In this document: piece by piece, positions 19,817 to 30,933 of the stretch | How positions within the stretch are numbered: the stretch's first letter is position 1 | How the letters are laid out: each line of letters begins with the position of its first letter | Source of the DNA: Paratinospora sagittata | Lineage: Eukaryota > Streptophyta > Magnoliopsida > Ranunculales > Menispermaceae | Direction of reading: 5' to 3' | Assembly: GCA_035771175.1 (NCBI GenBank) | Contig: CM069593.1 | Location: forward strand, 32,748,741-32,812,740 | DNA length: 64,000 bases | The notes under the pieces: generated by a model | What the model saw: the letters and a program-made list of their open reading frames with translations, nothing else | The model's database searches: none | What the model was told of the DNA's origin: nothing | Position numbers and translations under genes: made by a program

Positions 19817-20666
19817 TGATTTATACGGATGCATAACTCTTAGGTCTGGGATGTGTACTGATGTAGAAGGGTCGAGTGGTTGCATATGCATTTAGATAGC
19901 TTAAGGTGCATGAGCACAACTACCCTGTGCATTATTTGGTGCTGGCAATTATTGTGCTTGCACTGAATCTATGGAGGCATTACCTGTATGGTGAGAGGTT
20001 CACTTTGTTTTCTGAACACAAGAGTTTGAAGTACCTCTTTGATCAGAAGGAGCTGAATATGCGGCAGAAGAAAAGGCTCGAGTTACTTAAGGATTATGAT
20101 TTCTCTTTGGAGTATCATCCTGGAAAAACCAATGTTGTGGCTGACGCTTTAAGCCGTAGGCGAGAAGAGACCCCGGTGGTTGCTTTTCAGATGGCCTAGC
20201 AGTGACATTATTTGAGAGAGTAACTATGATAAGTATACTTTTGGATGTGCGACTTAGTGAGATATGTGCTCAGATGCATGTGCAACTTGCTGTTGCCCAC
20301 ATTCTGCGAGTTAGAGATCTACAAGAACATTGTCTGAATTATGACACGTACCGCAGATTCGCAGAGAGTAATGACCAGGTCGATTGGCAGATTGGTCCAG
20401 ATGATGTTCTTCGGTATAGAGGGAGACTATGGATCCCATATGATGATTAGTTGCGTGTTGAGATACTTCGAGAGGCTCACAGGTCTCAGTATATTGTTCA
20501 TCCAGGGGCTACCAAGATGTATCATGACATGAAGAGAACTGTGTGGTGGCATGGGATGAAGAAGAGTATAGCTGAGTATGTAGAGAGATGTGAGGTGTGC
20601 CAGCATGTTAAGGCTAAACACCGAAAGCCTGGAGGTCAGATGCAACCATTACCCATACCTAAGTGA
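19817..20666 (+). pseudogene. Gypsy B RNase H and integrase zinc finger
   Basis: After a frameshift at about 19810, RNase H is read in 19906-20199 ([36 protein letters not shown]); the acidic D of SDHK has become E. 20451-20666 reads REAHRSQYIVHPGATKMYHD and CEVCQHVKA, the HHCC finger of integrase, with all four ligands visible. Confidence 0.83.
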
Positions 20667-21713
20667 AAATAAGAGCACATCATGGGATTGCCGTGGTCTC
20701 AGGGCATATTTGATGCCATTTGGGTTGTGGTCGATAGATTGACCAAGAGTGTGCACTTCCTACCTATGAGTGCCAGAAACTCTGTGGATAGACTGAACAG
20801 GTTATATGTGAGATAGATCGTGAGATTGCATGGCGTGCCCTTGTCTATCATGTCGGATCGAGATCCACGATTTACATTGTGATTTTGCCAGGCTTTGCAG
20901 ACTAGATTTGGGACCCGTCTCTGACTCAATACTGCGCTTCACCCTCAAACGGATGGTCAGTCTGAGAGAGTGATTTACATGCTAGAGGATATGCTCAGGT
21001 CTTGCATTTTAGAGTTCGGTGGTGGTTGGGGTGAGTATTTTCCCTTGTGTGAGTTTGCTTACAACAATAGTTATCAGGTGAACATCGGTATGGCACCGTA
21101 TGAGGCTTTGTATGGAAGGCCATGTGGATCTTTTGCTTGTTGGTAAGAGGTGGGTGATATGCAGTTATGGGGCCCTGATGCAGTTGTTGAGCAGACAGAG
21201 AAAGTCAAGCTGATTCGGGATAGATAGAAGAGTTATTACGATAACTGGCATAGGTCATTGGAGTTTGCAATAGGAGATCTAGTTTTCTTAAGATCTCGCC
21301 ACTCAAAGGTTAGATGAGGTTTGGCGTCGAAGGGAAACTTACCCCTAGGTTCATTGGACCATTCCAGATTGTTGAGAGGATTGGACCAGTAGCGTACAGG
21401 TTGGCTTTACCTTCCCATCTCAAAAATGTTCATGATGTTTTCCACGTATTGATGCTGATGAAGTATATTGAGAATCCATCGAAGGAGTCTTATCCCGATC
21501 CAGCTCATGTGCTTGATGTGAGTCATCTGCAAGCAAGGGAGGATACGATTTATACAGAGTTGTCGATCCAGATTGTGGCTCGTCAGGTTCAGAAATTGAG
21601 GAATAAAGAAATCCGGCTTGTGCAAGTCAAATGGCAATTCCACGGTAATGAATAACAAACCTGGAAACGTGAGGACCAGATGAGGGAGCAGTTCCCCGAT
21701 CTTTTTACCGACT
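20667..21713 (+). pseudogene. Gypsy B integrase core and chromodomain
   Basis: The integrase core is recognisable: AIWVVVDRLTKSVHFLPM, SIMSDRDPRF and [11 protein letters not shown], with several stops (two Trp codons in the EWKWEH motif, plus Gln and Trp codons further on). A C-terminal piece at 21314-21655 reads [30 protein letters not shown] and VQVKWQFHGNE, followed after a stop by TWKREDQMREQFPDLF, a chromodomain-like end. The stop at about 21713 is the natural end, 58 bases before the 3' LTR. Confidence 0.85.
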
Positions 21714-21760
21714 AAGGTTAGTTCTCTTACTTTTATTTTGAGGACAAAAATACTCTTATG

Positions 21761-21771
21761 TTGGGGAGAAT
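21761..21771 (+). other. Polypurine tract of Gypsy B
   Basis: TTGGGGAGAAT directly precedes the LTR start TGTAACACCCC at 21772. It follows the familiar TTTTGAGGACAAAAAT sequence found before the 3' LTR of plant chromoviruses. It primes plus-strand DNA synthesis. Confidence 0.75.
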
Positions 21772-23011
21772 TGTAACACCCCTACCTTAGGATGACGTCA
21801 TTTTGACTCGTAGAGTACCCGTATACGTATTTGATGCGCAACATGTGTTGTTTCGAGTGTCTTTGCATGCTTTTAAATTTTTTAATGTGTGCGTAAATTT
21901 TTGGAATGATCGGAGATCCGTTCAACGTTGAAACATGCCGAAAATAGTGTTTTGGATTAGTGGAGCATGGAGGAAGAAATTTCTGTAACCGATTATATAA
22001 TGGGTCGATCTCCTAGATCCGTGGTCCGGTTGAGCTAAGATTTAATCAACCTATTCTTCTATGATACATCTTCATTATGAACGGTGAGGATCTTGATTGA
22101 AGTTGTTTACTGTGAGATATAAGACTTCAAACATTGTTTCACGGATTTACAGATTTTCTTGGGCAGTTTTGATCAAATGGTTGTATCTCGCAATTTCACC
22201 GTTGGATTAAGCTGAGATTTTACCAAATCGTTTTAACTGAATTATGAATAATTTGAACGGTTAAGATGTTAAATTAGTGATTCATTTGCATGAAATTTAT
22301 TATCTAAGTAAAAGTAATTGTAGCAGAAACAAACTGTTCCTTTTATTTAAGTGTTTTTTCTAACTTTCATGTGTGGGCCCAAAAATGCAACTAAACCTCT
22401 ATATAATCCATTTGAACATGAGTTTCTTCATTTTTCACTTTCAAAGAGGGCTAGAGAGCTTGGGGAGGAGATAAAGAAGGGGAGAAGTTAGGGTTTTTTT
22501 GGTGATTTTTGCCCAAAAACACCAAGGTAATCATTTCTTCCCCATTTTTTCTCATTTTTCTTCTTTCTATCACTTTCCTTCATGCATGCAAACTGATTTT
22601 CGGCCTAGGGTTTCTATGAATCCCAAAATTTTAGGGTCCTAGACCTAGGGTTTGCATGTATGAACTATTTTATGCTTGTTTTTCATGTTAAAGACCTTCC
22701 CTAACCTTAACCAACACCCAAGGGGTGTTTTCATGTGTTTTCCATCCATGTATCCCGAAATTTAAGGAAGTGGTGGAAAACCAATGTTGGACTTAGGCTT
22801 TGATTTTGTGATATGTGTATCTAGATGGTATGGGGAGTCCATAAATGGTGAAACCCCCAATTTTTAAGAAGAAATTGGAGGGGTTTCATGGATTTGACCT
22901 AAACTAGGATTTTAGACCTAGGGTTTACTATTCAAATTGCATGTGATTTCTGATGAATGCATGGGTAAATATGGATGTAATGCACTCCAAATTACTGATT
23001 TTGATTACTGG

Positions 23012-25965
23012 TGTGGCGACCCCGCGCCCCGGACCACCAACCCCGCAGGGAATGGCATGCGGAATGCAGGGGCGGGACGCTCGGCGTAGGCATCTCCGAC
23101 CACTCCTCAACTCCCGTGAGGTGGTTGAGACCCTACGAGCCTTATCTCAAACAACGACATAATATCAAAATGTACTAAACAAAACTACCCACCGTATTAA
23201 TCATCAAAGACAAGAAATAATCCATAAAAATGAACCATAAAAAAAATCATAATCCCTACAGTCCATTAAAATTGACATGCACATAAAGTCCAAAATTGTG
23301 GGTACAAATAAAAACTGTCATATGCCCACATGGTTTATCTAACAAGTCCCAACTCACCCATACTACAATGTGGTAAGTGTTATAATTACATAATCCAAAA
23401 TATAATACTTCATAATTTAAAACACAGTTCAATCAAAATGCCTCACAACTCACATCGAGGCTTTGGATTCTCTCGCAGGCAAGGCCCTCAAGATATAACT
23501 ACTCCTTTGCCCTTATTCGGGACAGAAGGACCTGAAAGAGGAAAATGAGGGTGAGCCAACGGTGCCCAGTGAATAGAATTCAGATATGCTATCAATACTC
23601 ATCAATAAATATCATGTATGCATGTCAATGTGTAGCATGATATAAAAGCTCATAACATATAGATATCAAGCATTTATAATAAGTTCGATGCAAGTAAAAC
23701 TTTATCAATTTGGATCCACATTCCACATGCCTTGGGTTACTAGTACACGTCTATTTCACCGTGCCGTTGATCCCAATCATGTTTATTTGGGTTACTAGTA
23801 CACGTCTATTTCACCGTGCCGTTGATCCCAATCATTTCATTTCCTAAAACCCTCCTATGACAAGGTTAAGTCCCCCTATTAGCCAGATAGACGGCCCAAC
23901 CAAAGTCATAAGGTTTTCTCAAATCAATGCATCATTCAAAACATTAGAACACATTCATGCTTTCAACATACAATATATAAGTGATATGATGACATAAAAG
24001 ATATAATCATAAATGAAGTCTACTCACAACCAAGCCTCGCGAGAGTACTTAACCACACACGATCACCAAACCGAATCAACCCAAATCAAGATCCTGAAAC
24101 ATTCATCAATATCCTACCATACATCAATTTCTATGCTCAATCACATAGACATTACACATCAACCCTAAATCAGCCCACATATAAACAATAGGCCTAAATC
24201 TCATCTAATCCCATCATTCAACTCAAATCACATGACTTAGGCCTCTAATGCATAGTTCTCATACATAAACCATTCTATTAATCAAAAATACTGATTTTCA
24301 ATTCCTTTAGGCATAAACATGCCCAAATTGGGTCACTTGATCACAAGTAGGCCTAACCCATGATATGGTCACAACCACCAAATCAGTAGCATAATCAACC
24401 CTAATCATGCTTAATTAAACATAAGTTGCATCAATTCAATGATTCTAGGCCAAAAGCATCAAAAGCCCTAAAATATGAAATTTTCCATACTTAGGCCATA
24501 TTGTCAATTTACACTAGGTCACCATGTTCAGCCATGTATATCACTGATTTTGCATCATGGGTTCATCAACAATGGCAACTAGGTCAACATAGTTGACATG
24601 CAAGCTATTTGGAAAGGTCTAAGTTCATATTCTAAATTTAGGTCTAATACAAGCAACCCCACCAATTCTTCATTTACTTTTCTGTTCAGATGTATCAATA
24701 TCACAACAGAAATATGTAATCACAAAATCAACCGTACTGATTGAAGTATGTGAAGAAACAAACCTTCTGTCCAAATATCAGCCCAATCCAACGGTGGACC
24801 GAAAAGATATGTATCTTTGATGAACAAGTCTCTAATCAGACAATTTCTCCTTTCCTGCTGCAAATACTCAAACTCAGATGGCTATATCACACAAAATACA
24901 GAATTTATAAACATCTCCACCGTTCATAATATAGACATATCAGCTATAAACTACATACCCAAATTTGATATCCATCCAACGGTAGATTTATGAGATCTAC
25001 AAGTTTGAACGAAACACCACGAGAAATCCAGAATCTCCGACTAGCTTTGTTTCAGAGATTAGATCTCTCAGAAGAAACCCTAAATCAAGATCTTCACTGT
25101 TCAGAATACAGAACTATCCGTTTTAAACTACATACCCAAATTTTATATCCATCCAACGGTAGATTAAGGAGATCTAGAAGTGTGAGCGGAACGGAGCGAG
25201 AATTTTAGACTTTCCGACCAGCTTTGTTTGAGAGGTTAGATCTCTTAGAAGAAACCTCGGATCAAGATCTTCACCGTCCAGAATGAATAACTATAAGCTA
25301 CTAACTTGATGACAAAATGTGAGCTAAATCTGACCACGTATTCGCAAGATCCACCTCTTTGATGAAAATGTCGCAGGGATCGTCCTCCTGCAACTCTCTC
25401 CTTCTTTCTCTTCTTCTTTCCTTTCTCTCCACTCACCTCTTTCTAGCACTTCCTTGATTCCTTCCTCCACTCACCTCACTTTCTAGCACATTCTTAGATT
25501 CTCTCCTCCACTCACCTTATTTTCTAGCACATTCTTGGATTCTAGAAGTGGGCATGGGACACTTGTCCACTTTCATGCACCAACCTTCACATGTGTTGGT
25601 CTCATACTACCCATACCAACCACATGTACTTTAACCAATCTCATGCTTCCATGTATTTTAAATGTTCAATCCATTTAATACACCAAATTTTCATTCTCAT
25701 TTATCCTTTTATTCAATCAATCCTAACCCATATCAATTCATGGTTTAATGGGCTCATGCATAAATAATAACATATGCATTATACTTTAATTTAACATGAC
25801 CCATATACAATTTATGATACACATATTTATATACATTATCAAGCATCAACTATACAAACATTAAACAACCATCAAACAAACACCAAACATATCAAGGCAA
25901 CACATAGAGTTTGGGCAAAGTGCAATTGGGTTATGGGCTAGATGAAATAATTTTCGGGCGTCACA
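23012..25965 (-). repeat. 3' LTR of the complete chromovirus
   Basis: Ends read TGTGACGCCCG on the minus strand (25965) and GGTCGCCACA (23012). Contains a 58-bp tandem duplication (23733-23840 region, ACTAGTACACGTCTATTTCA core), three tandem CCACTCACCT...TTTCTAGCAC units (about 25425-25535), and the conserved module followed by CTTTCAG/G (AG at 23533-23532). It lacks about 30 bases of a CT repeat present in the 5' LTR. Confidence 0.93.
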
Positions 25966-25980
25966 TCACACCCACCTTAG
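25966..25980 (-). other. Polypurine-tract region of the complete chromovirus
   Basis: CTAAGGTGGGTGTGA on the minus strand abuts the 3' LTR. It is a somewhat impure purine tract; the decayed relative has a similar one at 14527-14541. Confidence 0.6.
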
Positions 25981-26008
25981 AATGAACTTCGTCCTCGAAG
26001 ATTTAAGG

Positions 26009-29000
26009 TTAAGAAATACCTAAGCCCATGAACTCGGCAAAGTGCTCCATCATGTAGTCCTCACGCTCCCAAGTAACCTGCTCCTCGCCATGGAACTGCC
26101 ATCTCACCTTAACCATCGGAATCTCGCGGTTACGTAACCTCTGGACCTTCCGGTCAAGTATCTGAATAGGTTCCTCATCATAAGTCACATCCTGCCTCAG
26201 TTCAATGTTCCTCCAGTCCAAGACGTGATCAAAATCACTCTTGTACACTCTCAACATTGACACATGAAAGACATTGTGGACTGCTGCTAACTGAGGTGGC
26301 AAGGCTAATCGGTAAGCGACGGGGCCAATTCGTTCTAAAACCTCGAACGGCCCAATAAATCTCGGAGCGAGTTTGCCTTTTATCCCAAATCTAGTTTGGC
26401 CCTTCTGAGGTGAGACCTTCAATAAAACTTGGTCACCCACCTCGAACTCTACGGTCTTCCGTTTGGCATCAGTGTAACTCTTCTGCCTATCTTGGGCTAC
26501 TTTCATATTATGCTTGATCCTCTTAATATTCTCTGTGTGTTCTTGTACAAACTCTGGTCCCATCACCGCAACATCCCCTACCTCTGTCCAACATATCGGA
26601 GATCTACAGGGTCGACCATACAATGCCTCAAAAGGAGCCATGCCAATACTGGACTGATAGCTATTGTTGTACGCGAACTCACACAGATGTATGTACTCCT
26701 CCCAGTTACCACTAGACTCGAGGACACAAGCTCGAAGCATATCCTCTAAAATAGATATCAACCTCTCAGACTGGCCATCCGTCTGGGGGTGAAAAGCGGT
26801 GCTGAGATCTAGTCTAGTGCCGAGCTGCCTCTGCAACCCCTGCCAGAATACCGATGTAAACCTCGGATCCCTATCTGACACAATCGAAACTGGCACTCCA
26901 TGTAATCTGACTATCTCCCGCATATAGAGTCTGCTCAGCTTATCCATAGAATCCCTAGTGTTCACCGGTAGAAAGTGAGCGGACTTGGTCAAGCGATCAA
27001 TAATAACCCAAACAGCATTATGTCTCCTCGGGGTGTTGGGTAATCCCACAACAAAGTCCATAGTGACGTGCTCCCATTTCCACTCAGGAATGGCGAGCGG
27101 TTGCATCTGCCCTCCAGGCCTCTGATGTTCAGCTTTGACTCTCTGACAAATCTCACACCTCTGAATGAACTGAGCTATCTCTCTCTTCATGTCGGGCCAC
27201 CAATACATTCTTTTCATATCATGATACATCTTGGTTCCGCCAGGATGAATAGCATAATGAGATCTGTGAGCCTCTTGAAGAACACTCTGTCTGAGTCGTG
27301 GATCTGCGGGAACCCATAAACGTCCCCTAAATCTCAAGGCACCATCAGATGACAAGTGCCAATCAGTAAAATCACTGCTCTCAGCCCAAGACTTGTACAT
27401 CCCATGATCAACGTCAAGTCTCTGTTGGTCAATTACCTCCTGGACTTGTGTAGGCTGAGCTCTCATTTGAGCACATATCACAATCTGATTTGAAGGGGTA
27501 GCACATACACTCATAACCGTAGCCGCCTCAAGTAGTCTCCACTCATGAGACATCTGGCGTGCTACCATAACTGTCTCTACTCGCTTCCTGCTCAACGCAT
27601 CAGCCACTACATTGGCTTTACCTGGGTGGTATTCCAATGTAAAATCATAGTCTTTGAGGAGCTCTAACCACCTCCTCTGCCTCATGTTCAATTCCTTCTG
27701 AGAGAACAAGTACTTGAGACTCTTATGGTCAGAATACAGAGTGAATCTCTCACCATAGAGATAATGCCTCCAAATCTTCAAAGCAAAAACCACTGCGGCC
27801 AGTTCTAAGTCATGAACAGGGTAGTTCTTTTCATGCACCTTCAACTGCCTCGATGCATAAGCAATGACCCTATCCTTCTGCATCAACACGCAACCTAAGC
27901 CGATGCGAGAGGCATCAGTATAGATAACCAACTCCTGATCAGGCTCTGGCAAAATCAACACTGGCGTAGATGTCAATCTTTTCTTCAGCTCTAAAAAGGC
28001 ATTCTCACACTCCTCGGTCCATACAAAGGACACATCTTTCTGGGTGAGCCTAGTCATAGGCGTAGCTATCTTAGAGAATCCCTGAACGAATCTCCTATAG
28101 TAACCAGCTAACCCAAGAAAGCTTCTGATCTCGGTCACTGTCGTAGGCCTAGGCCAACTGATAATGGCTTCAACCTTAGACGAATCAACTGAAATCCCCT
28201 CAGAACTCACCACATGACCTAAGAACTTCACTTCGGTGATCCAAAACTCGCACTTGCTCAGCTTTGCATATAGCCTATACTCTCTCAGAGTTTGCAAGAT
28301 CACTCTAAGGTGTTCCTCATGCTCAGCCCGAGTCTTGGAATACACCAATATGTCATCAATGAAGACGATGACAAACTTATCCAGATACTGCCTAAAGACC
28401 CTCTGCATCAGGTCCATGAACATCGCCGGTGCATTAGTCACACCAAATGGCATCACAAGGAATTCATAATGTCCATAGCGGGTTCTGAATGCTGTCTTAG
28501 GCACATCCTCCTCCCTGATCCTCAGTTGATGATACCCGGAGCGCAAATCAATCTTCGAAAAATACCTCGCTCCCCTCAACTGATCAAACAAGTCATCAAT
28601 CCTTGGGAGAGGATACTTGTTCTTGATGGTCATCCTGTTCAATTGGCGATAGTCGATGCACAACCGCAAGCTCCCATCTTTCTTTTTCACAAAAAGAACT
28701 GGAGCTCCCCAGGGTGACACGCTCGGGCAAATAAAACCCTTAGCCAATAACTCCTCGAGCTGTTTCTGCAATTCTCTCAACTCGGCTGGCGCCATTCTAT
28801 ATGGTGCCATGGAGATAGGCTTCGTGCCAGGGACTAGTTCAATAATGAAATCGATTTCTCGCTTCGGTGGTAATCCTGGAAGATCCGCAGGGAACACATC
28901 TGGAAAGTCCCTAACAATGGCAATATTCTCGAGTATCACCTTACTAGTCTCTTCTTCATCAGGCACTAACCCAGCCAAAATCTCCCTATCTCCATCAGTC

Positions 29001-30214
29001 ACAAATCTACCCCTTGTGACTGTCTGGTCTGAAGCTCTACCCTGTAGTGTAAACATTGGGTGTCCGGGGATCTGAAAAATGATTCTCTTCGCGAAACAGT
29101 CGACAACTGCATGATAAGCCGCGAGCCAATCCATCCCTAGAATTGCATCAAACTCTAAAAACTCTAAGACTCGAAAGTCAATAGGCATCTCAACATCACC
29201 AATCTGAACCACACACTGGCTACAAATCATGTTCGGGTAGATCCTTTCCCTAGCTACAGTACTCACCACTAACCATGTACTAGCCCTAATAGGAGTCAAA
29301 TGCAAACTATCTACCATACGTCCAGATATGAATGATAATGTAGACCCAGCATCAAATAATACATGCATAGAAGTACCACAAATAATAAGAGTACCTTCCA
29401 CCAAAGTCCTGGATGCTGTCGGGTCTGGCTCAGTAGCTGCCTTCGCTGTCTCTCTGGCACTGGACTGCTGCACAAATCCCTGAGCTCTCTGAAAATTTGG
29501 ACACTCAGACTTCCTATGCCCAGCCTGCCCACATTGAAAACATAAGAACGGAGCCCTGGGCGCAAATAACCCAGTATGAGATGTCGTCACATAACTTCCT
29601 CGGCCTCTACCTCTGCCTCGGCCAGCAGTCTGTGGGAATGGGGGTCTCGGTGCACTCGGTGCCTGAATAGGAATCGGGACAGGAGAGGAAACCACTGGTG
29701 AGGCCATCATACCAGTCTGAACCTGTGATGCCTTACTCTGAACACCATCAGACTGTGCTCTTCCATAAAACTTTCTCTTCTTTTCCCACCTTCCCTTCTT
29801 CCACGGAGTCTGGAACTGTCCCCCAGACTCGGGTTGTGAAGTCTGTTCACCTGGAGTTGCCCGTGTAGACATACCATCAACCCGCTCAGCCAACTCATAC
29901 TGTTTGGCCCTTTGGACCACTGTGGTAAAATCAGTCATCTTCGTCACAGACAAGGCCTGTCGGATCGCAGGCCTTAAGTTCAAAGAAAACCTCATAATCT
30001 TGTCACTCGGCGTCTGAACTAACCCAGGGGCATAAACTGCGAGCTGCCTAAATTTGAGCTCGTACTCCCTGACTGACATGGTGCCTTGTGCGAGATTCAA
30101 AAACTCGAGTTGTTTAGCCTGTCTCTCAGTCTCTGGAACGTAAGCCTGTAAGAACAACCGTTTGAAGGTGTCCCAGCTCTTCACTGCCCCTGTGTATCCA
30201 ACACTGAAAGCCAC
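26009..30214 (-). CDS. pol: Gag C-part, protease, RT, RNase H, integrase and chromodomain polyprotein
   Basis: A 1,401-residue open frame without an ATG start of its own; it is the continuation of the gag frame at 30181-30699 after a frameshift. Domains by approximate residue: gag core 1-110; zinc knuckle [14 protein letters not shown] 225-238; protease DAGST 287; RT 455-640 with FIDDIL at 618; RNase H with YTDAS at 764 and [10 protein letters not shown] at 828; integrase HHCC finger 985-1025 (HPGGT, CEICQ), catalytic D in TMDFV at 1053, D in SDRDP at 1114 and E in GQSERL at 1150; chromodomain-like end 1355-1395 ([32 protein letters not shown]). All catalytic residues are present. The length and order are those of a Tekay/Del gag-pol. 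It acts in the cytoplasmic particle and then the nucleus to copy and insert the element. A single indel separates it from a full-length frame. Confidence 0.95.
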   Translation of the reverse strand: MAFSVGYTGAVKSWDTFKRLFLQAYVPETERQAKQLEFLNLAQGTMSVREYELKFRQLAVYAPGLVQTPSDKIMRFSLNLRPAIRQALSVTKMTDFTTVVQRAKQYELAERVDGMSTRATPGEQTSQPESGGQFQTPWKKGRWEKKRKFYGRAQSDGVQSKASQVQTGMMASPVVSSPVPIPIQAPSAPRPPFPQTAGRGRGRGRGSYVTTSHTGLFAPRAPFLCFQCGQAGHRKSECPNFQRAQGFVQQSSARETAKAATEPDPTASRTLVEGTLIICGTSMHVLFDAGSTLSFISGRMVDSLHLTPIRASTWLVVSTVARERIYPNMICSQCVVQIGDVEMPIDFRVLEFLEFDAILGMDWLAAYHAVVDCFAKRIIFQIPGHPMFTLQGRASDQTVTRGRFVTDGDREILAGLVPDEEETSKVILENIAIVRDFPDVFPADLPGLPPKREIDFIIELVPGTKPISMAPYRMAPAELRELQKQLEELLAKGFICPSVSPWGAPVLFVKKKDGSLRLCIDYRQLNRMTIKNKYPLPRIDDLFDQLRGARYFSKIDLRSGYHQLRIREEDVPKTAFRTRYGHYEFLVMPFGVTNAPAMFMDLMQRVFRQYLDKFVIVFIDDILVYSKTRAEHEEHLRVILQTLREYRLYAKLSKCEFWITEVKFLGHVVSSEGISVDSSKVEAIISWPRPTTVTEIRSFLGLAGYYRRFVQGFSKIATPMTRLTQKDVSFVWTEECENAFLELKKRLTSTPVLILPEPDQELVIYTDASRIGLGCVLMQKDRVIAYASRQLKVHEKNYPVHDLELAAVVFALKIWRHYLYGERFTLYSDHKSLKYLFSQKELNMRQRRWLELLKDYDFTLEYHPGKANVVADALSRKRVETVMVARQMSHEWRLLEAATVMSVCATPSNQIVICAQMRAQPTQVQEVIDQQRLDVDHGMYKSWAESSDFTDWHLSSDGALRFRGRLWVPADPRLRQSVLQEAHRSHYAIHPGGTKMYHDMKRMYWWPDMKREIAQFIQRCEICQRVKAEHQRPGGQMQPLAIPEWKWEHVTMDFVVGLPNTPRRHNAVWVIIDRLTKSAHFLPVNTRDSMDKLSRLYMREIVRLHGVPVSIVSDRDPRFTSVFWQGLQRQLGTRLDLSTAFHPQTDGQSERLISILEDMLRACVLESSGNWEEYIHLCEFAYNNSYQSSIGMAPFEALYGRPCRSPICWTEVGDVAVMGPEFVQEHTENIKRIKHNMKVAQDRQKSYTDAKRKTVEFEVGDQVLLKVSPQKGQTRFGIKGKLAPRFIGPFEVLERIGPVAYRLALPPQLAAVHNVFHVSMLRVYKSDFDHVLDWRNIELRQDVTYDEEPIQILDRKVQRLRNREIPMVKVRWQFHGEEQVTWEREDYMMEHFAEFMGLGIS

Positions 30215-30699
30215 CAGTCCTCTGCATCACTCTCCAGTGTGTGAGCAGCACATAGGACCTGAGACTCCTCATCAAGCTCTAAGGAGCGACTGATCTTCTT
30301 GACATTCTTCAGCCAATCTTCGGCCTTCTTCAAGTCAACCCCACCAGTGAATTCCTTAGGCTTTAGCTTCATAAACTTCTCTAGCAGTCTGATCAGCCGA
30401 TCAGTGGGGTTCTCCACAACAATAGGAGCAGGTGTAGGCATAGGCTGAGGTACAGCCATTTGAGGCCCTGCTGCCCCTGCAGCTCCACTAGCCTCGGCCC
30501 CACTAGTGCCCACCTCTTGAGGTATTGTTTGAGGTGACTGTCGAGCAATAGCCTCAACCTGCTGCACTAAGGCCTGTATCTGTGAAGTCTGGGCTGCCAT
30601 CAAGCGGCCCTGTGCCTGAATGATTTCCTCCATCCTCCCCATCCGGTCATCATCGGATGGCCCTGTGTGCGGCTGTCCCAATCTCTCGCTCCTCCTCAT
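30181..30699 (-). CDS. gag: Gag N-terminal part of the complete chromovirus
   Basis: The first real ATG is at 30699-30697 ([11 protein letters not shown]); the frame is open upstream only from a TTG at 30726. The product starts with a low-complexity, Pro/Ala/Gln-rich region with a coiled-coil-like stretch ([20 protein letters not shown]), then the Retrotrans_gag start ([45 protein letters not shown]). It ends at a TGA shortly after VLDTQGQ. The overlapping frame at 30214 continues the family sequence ([12 protein letters not shown]), so a one-base indel near 30190 is the likely lesion. A programmed frameshift is unlikely at this place, within the gag core. Confidence 0.88.
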   Translation of the reverse strand: MRRSERLGQPHTGPSDDDRMGRMEEIIQAQGRLMAAQTSQIQALVQQVEAIARQSPQTIPQEVGTSGAEASGAAGAAGPQMAVPQPMPTPAPIVVENPTDRLIRLLEKFMKLKPKEFTGGVDLKKAEDWLKNVKKISRSLELDEESQVLCAAHTLESDAEDWWLSVLDTQGQ

Positions 30700-30919
30700 G
30701 ACACTGAGAAGTAGAAATACGAGCAACCATCACACATTAAAGAATTTAAAACATTAACAAAGCCTCATAACTACCCATATCATATAATACACACAGAAAA
30801 TATGATAGTAAGGCTTTTAAGTTAGTTCCTTTAAGCTTTTTAATCACCTAAATCTCTCACCCAATTCCTAGGTCAAAGTCATCTAAGTCTAATACATAGA
30901 CCAAACCTAGTAAAATCAG

Positions 30920-30931
30920 GCTCTGATACCA
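30920..30931 (-). other. Primer-binding site of the complete chromovirus
   Basis: On the minus strand TGGTATCAGAGC, complementary to initiator methionine tRNA, lies two bases inside the 5' LTR end (30934). Confidence 0.92.
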
Positions 30932-30933
30932 AC

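Noticed and set aside
23330..23548. Conserved small ORF present in both LTRs of the young chromovirus (also 31252-31470)
   Set aside because: Its two copies are identical only because LTRs are identical. It overlaps the splice-acceptor-like module on the opposite strand, and the solo LTR 3345-5849 does not keep a comparable product on the same strand with normal codon conservation.
28236..29075. Long plus-strand open frames within the young chromovirus
   Set aside because: They mirror the intact RT/protease frame on the minus strand; the codon pattern of the sense frame keeps the antisense open.
30181..30214. Programmed ribosomal frameshift between gag and pol
   Set aside because: The frame change is inside the gag core, not at the gag-pol border, there is no slippery heptamer with a clear structure, and Tekay elements normally use a single frame. 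A simple indel is more likely.
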